From the NCBI RefSeq assembly GCF_014639875.1, contig NZ_BMGD01000006.1:124001-188000 (forward strand): a DNA stretch of 64,000 bases. Direction: 5' to 3'. Of this stretch, positions 63,646-64,000 are shown in pieces. Position numbers and translations under genes: made by a program. The notes beneath the pieces are model-generated. The model saw only the letters and a list, made by a program, of their open reading frames with translations. It was not told the origin of the DNA and ran no database searches. This DNA comes from Blastomonas aquatica (GTDB lineage Bacteria > Pseudomonadota > Alphaproteobacteria > Sphingomonadales > Sphingomonadaceae). Position 1 is the stretch's first letter. Each line of letters begins with the position of its first letter.

Positions 63646-64000
63646 ATGACGAGCACCGAAGACCTTATCCGCCAGCAGGCGATCGAATGGGCGCTATCGT
63701 CCCAGGAAGCCGATTTTGCCGGTTGGGACGGGCTTGTCCGCTGGCTCGAGGCCGATCCGCGTCATACCGATGCGTACGACCGGGCGATGGCAGCGGGCAA
63801 CGTCATTCCCGATCTCGCCGCGATCGCTGCACCGGTTCTGCCGCAACCCGCCAATGACGAGGACCGCGCCGCACCGCGGTCGTCCAGCCGCCGCGGCTGG
63901 ATGTATGGCGCAATCGCCGCGTCGGTGCTGGCGATCGTTGCGGTTCCCGTCTGGCAGATGCGGCCTCAGCCCTATGCGGTGGCGACTGCGATCGGGGAGA
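63646..64000 (+). CDS. FecR-type anti-sigma/sigma regulator, 5' part only
   Basis: About 118 codons visible from the ATG at 63646; frame open at the window end. N-terminal DUF4880-like segment (MTSTEDLIRQQAIEWALSSQ, WDGLVRWLEADPRHTDAYDR) followed by one TM near RGWMYGAIAASVLAIVAVPV and the start of a periplasmic FecR domain (MRPQPYAVATAIGE). It would hold the sigma factor at the membrane and signal from an outer-membrane receptor. Confidence 0.88.
   Translation, partial: MTSTEDLIRQQAIEWALSSQEADFAGWDGLVRWLEADPRHTDAYDRAMAAGNVIPDLAAIAAPVLPQPANDEDRAAPRSSSRRGWMYGAIAASVLAIVAVPVWQMRPQPYAVATAIGE

Overview
The window is a GC-rich bacterial chromosome segment from an alphaproteobacterium, most likely a member of the Sphingomonadales (Sphingomonas/Sphingopyxis/Novosphingobium/Blastomonas type; genus not resolved). 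Support comes from the str-S10-spc ribosomal cluster fused into one run, from NDUFS4-like and Mth938/NDUFAF3-like proteins typical of alphaproteobacteria, from the yajC-secD-secF-Mth938 order, from the PepSY/OmpR/histidine-kinase trio, an S46 dipeptidyl-peptidase and FecI/FecR genes. I see no insertion sequence, prophage, integrase or CRISPR array. This is mostly core genome with one clear accessory-looking sulfur/peroxide island.

Layout. 1-2972 (minus): NADP glutamate dehydrogenase (cut by the window edge), a secreted SRPBCC protein, adenylate kinase. 3032-19460 (minus): translation and export machinery in the order rpsL, rpsG, fusA, tuf, rpsJ, rplC, rplD, rplW, rplB, rpsS, rplV, rpsC, rplP, rpmC, rpsQ, rplN, rplX, rplE, rpsN, rpsH, rplF, rplR, rpsE, rpmD, rplO, secY, adk. 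The short rpmD gene (58 codons) is present. tuf ends in a clear intrinsic terminator, and the rpsJ-rplC gap holds a run of about six hairpins. 19666-24509 (minus): an HD-GYP c-di-GMP phosphodiesterase and gatC-gatA-gatB (amidotransferase for Gln/Asn-tRNA). 24645-32263: a DUF3089 hydrolase overlapping ruvX (which has no ATG/GTG/TTG start), an NDUFS4-like protein, hrpB, a MATE exporter, a polyprenyl diphosphate synthase and chorismate mutase. 32424-41849: PepSY/response regulator/histidine kinase, a SIMPL protein, a D-amino acid transaminase, an Uup-like ABC-F ATPase, a divergent DUF6456/XRE pair, a glycosyltransferase and a PilZ protein. 42130-49202: a repeat-rich lipoprotein, an aldo/keto reductase, tRNA-Pro(GGG), yajC-secD-secF, an Mth938-like protein and a lipoprotein with a small partner.

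49377-57963 is a stress island: katG; then an ArsR-type regulator and a 1-Cys-type peroxiredoxin (minus) divergent from a five-gene plus-strand operon made of an ETHE1/Blh-type persulfide dioxygenase, two YeeE/YedE half-transporters, a DUF442-sulfide:quinone oxidoreductase fusion, and a SulP transporter with STAS domain. The genes overlap by 4 nt or nearly abut. The shared control region carries a good sigma-70-like promoter overlapped by an AT-rich inverted repeat. A coherent reading is sulfide oxidation to persulfide (SQR), oxidation to sulfite (dioxygenase), movement of sulfur species across the membrane (YeeE, SulP), and peroxide/persulfide control (peroxiredoxin, KatG). 58036-64000: a small lipoprotein, a MOP-family flippase, an S46 dipeptidyl-peptidase, a DUF6491-like secreted protein, an ECF sigma factor and the start of a FecR-type anti-sigma.

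Regulatory DNA: many intergenic gaps are filled with GC-rich palindromes, including two copies of one roughly 80-bp extragenic repeat. The best leads for something new are the rpsJ-rplC hairpin array, the CTG-initiated ruvX, the DUF442-SQR fusion with its cysteine-poor ArsR regulator, and the natural Arg at position 88 of ribosomal protein S12. All assignments are from reading the sequence; no database search was run.
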